DNA from: Hathewaya proteolytica DSM 3090
Lineage (GTDB): Bacteria > Bacillota > Clostridia > Clostridiales > Clostridiaceae
DNA: 42,230 nucleotides
Direction: 5' to 3'
NCBI RefSeq assembly: GCF_900142225.1
Contig: NZ_FRAD01000022.1
Span: forward strand, 1 to 42,230
Positions 42,159 through 42,230 of this stretch are shown here, one piece after another (position 1 is the first letter of the stretch; each line of letters begins with the position of its first letter). Both the position numbers and the translations under genes were made by a program. The notes under the pieces were generated by a model. It worked only from the letters and a program-made list of their open reading frames with translations, made no database searches and had not been told where the DNA came from.

Positions 42159-42230
42159 TTACGCCACCTCTATTTTTAGTTCTTTTAATCCTTGCTTTAG
42201 AATATTCTTACTTGCATTAGCATCTCTATC
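42159..42230 (-). CDS. tnpB: RNA-guided nuclease TnpB, C-terminal fragment
   Basis: It has the same 23 residues and stop as the left copy, beginning DRDANAS with the last catalytic RuvC Asp. The frame is open to the window edge. Confidence 0.8.
   Translation of the reverse strand, partial: DRDANASKNILKQGLKELKIEVA

Larger units (their letters stand above)
42049..42230 (-). mobile_element. IS200/IS605-type element, right end (partial, copy 2)
   Basis: This is an exact inverted copy of bases 1-182. It is read on the minus strand and points into the FlaR-like gene. The rest of the element lies beyond the window. Confidence 0.85.

Noticed and set aside
1..42230. CRISPR array, tRNA or rRNA genes, prophage or toxin-antitoxin modules
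   Set aside because: No spaced direct repeats, tRNA cloverleaf or rRNA sequence, and no phage structural or paired toxin-antitoxin genes were recognised on reading the window.

Overview
The window reads as chromosome of a low-GC, strictly fermentative Firmicute, most likely Clostridium sensu stricto. Supporting signs are the AT-rich sequence, strong purine-rich ribosome binding sites, a T-box-controlled hisZGDCBHAFIE operon, a DUF3793-flavodoxin pair, butyrate-kinase relatives and CsoR/CopA copper control. Almost everything is on the minus strand; only a GH63-type glycosidase and a cysteine synthase are on the plus strand. I assigned genus-level origin by gene content, not by any search.

Both ends are the same 182 bp in inverted orientation: the last 23 codons of an IS200/IS605-type TnpB plus its right end, which is a probable omegaRNA (reRNA) scaffold. 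The sequence may be a contig bounded by this repeat, or a segment flanked by inverted copies.

Regions, left to right. (1) 183-2106: remnant of an insertion-sequence-like end, then a GH63-type glycosidase. (2) 8896 down to 2168: one probable six-gene operon, cdaA-cdaR-FAD protein-two butyrate-kinase-like proteins-DUF218 protein, ending at a bidirectional terminator. Both kinase-like proteins have lost catalytic residues, largely at different positions. (3) 12932 down to 9045: citC-citX-citG plus a membrane TPR protein, which are citrate-lyase maturation genes without the lyase subunits. (4) cysK on the plus strand, then an NAD-dependent epimerase-like gene and a three-gene ABC exporter. (5) 25825 down to 18298: complete ten-gene histidine operon behind a His-specifier T-box and a consensus promoter; histidinol-phosphatase is not included. 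(6) 29639 down to 26219: a TetR regulator with matching 13-bp palindromes before itself and before a membrane protein, a ZIP metal transporter, and the DUF3793-flavodoxin pair behind a dyad operator. (7) 34803 down to 29717: pseudouridine synthase, SPL-type radical SAM protein, hypoxanthine-DNA glycosylase, histidine phosphatase, an ECF sigma factor broken by one amber codon followed by its anti-sigma, and a Nudix hydrolase. (8) 38031 down to 34987: csoR-copA behind a promoter whose spacer is itself a CsoR-type operator; CopA carries an extra C-terminal CopZ-like domain. (9) 42025 down to 38187: a CmpB-type membrane protein, a pair of radical SAM genes (HemN-like and a Cys-rich one) and a FlaR-like kinase whose leader begins at the right-hand TnpB element.

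The observations most worth following are the two complementary degenerate butyrate-kinase-like proteins inside the c-di-AMP operon, the paired TetR operators, the amber-interrupted sigma factor, the in-frame tail after the HemN-like stop codon, and the TnpB/omegaRNA ends whose guide positions fall on an IS-like remnant and on the ribosome binding site of the FlaR-like gene.
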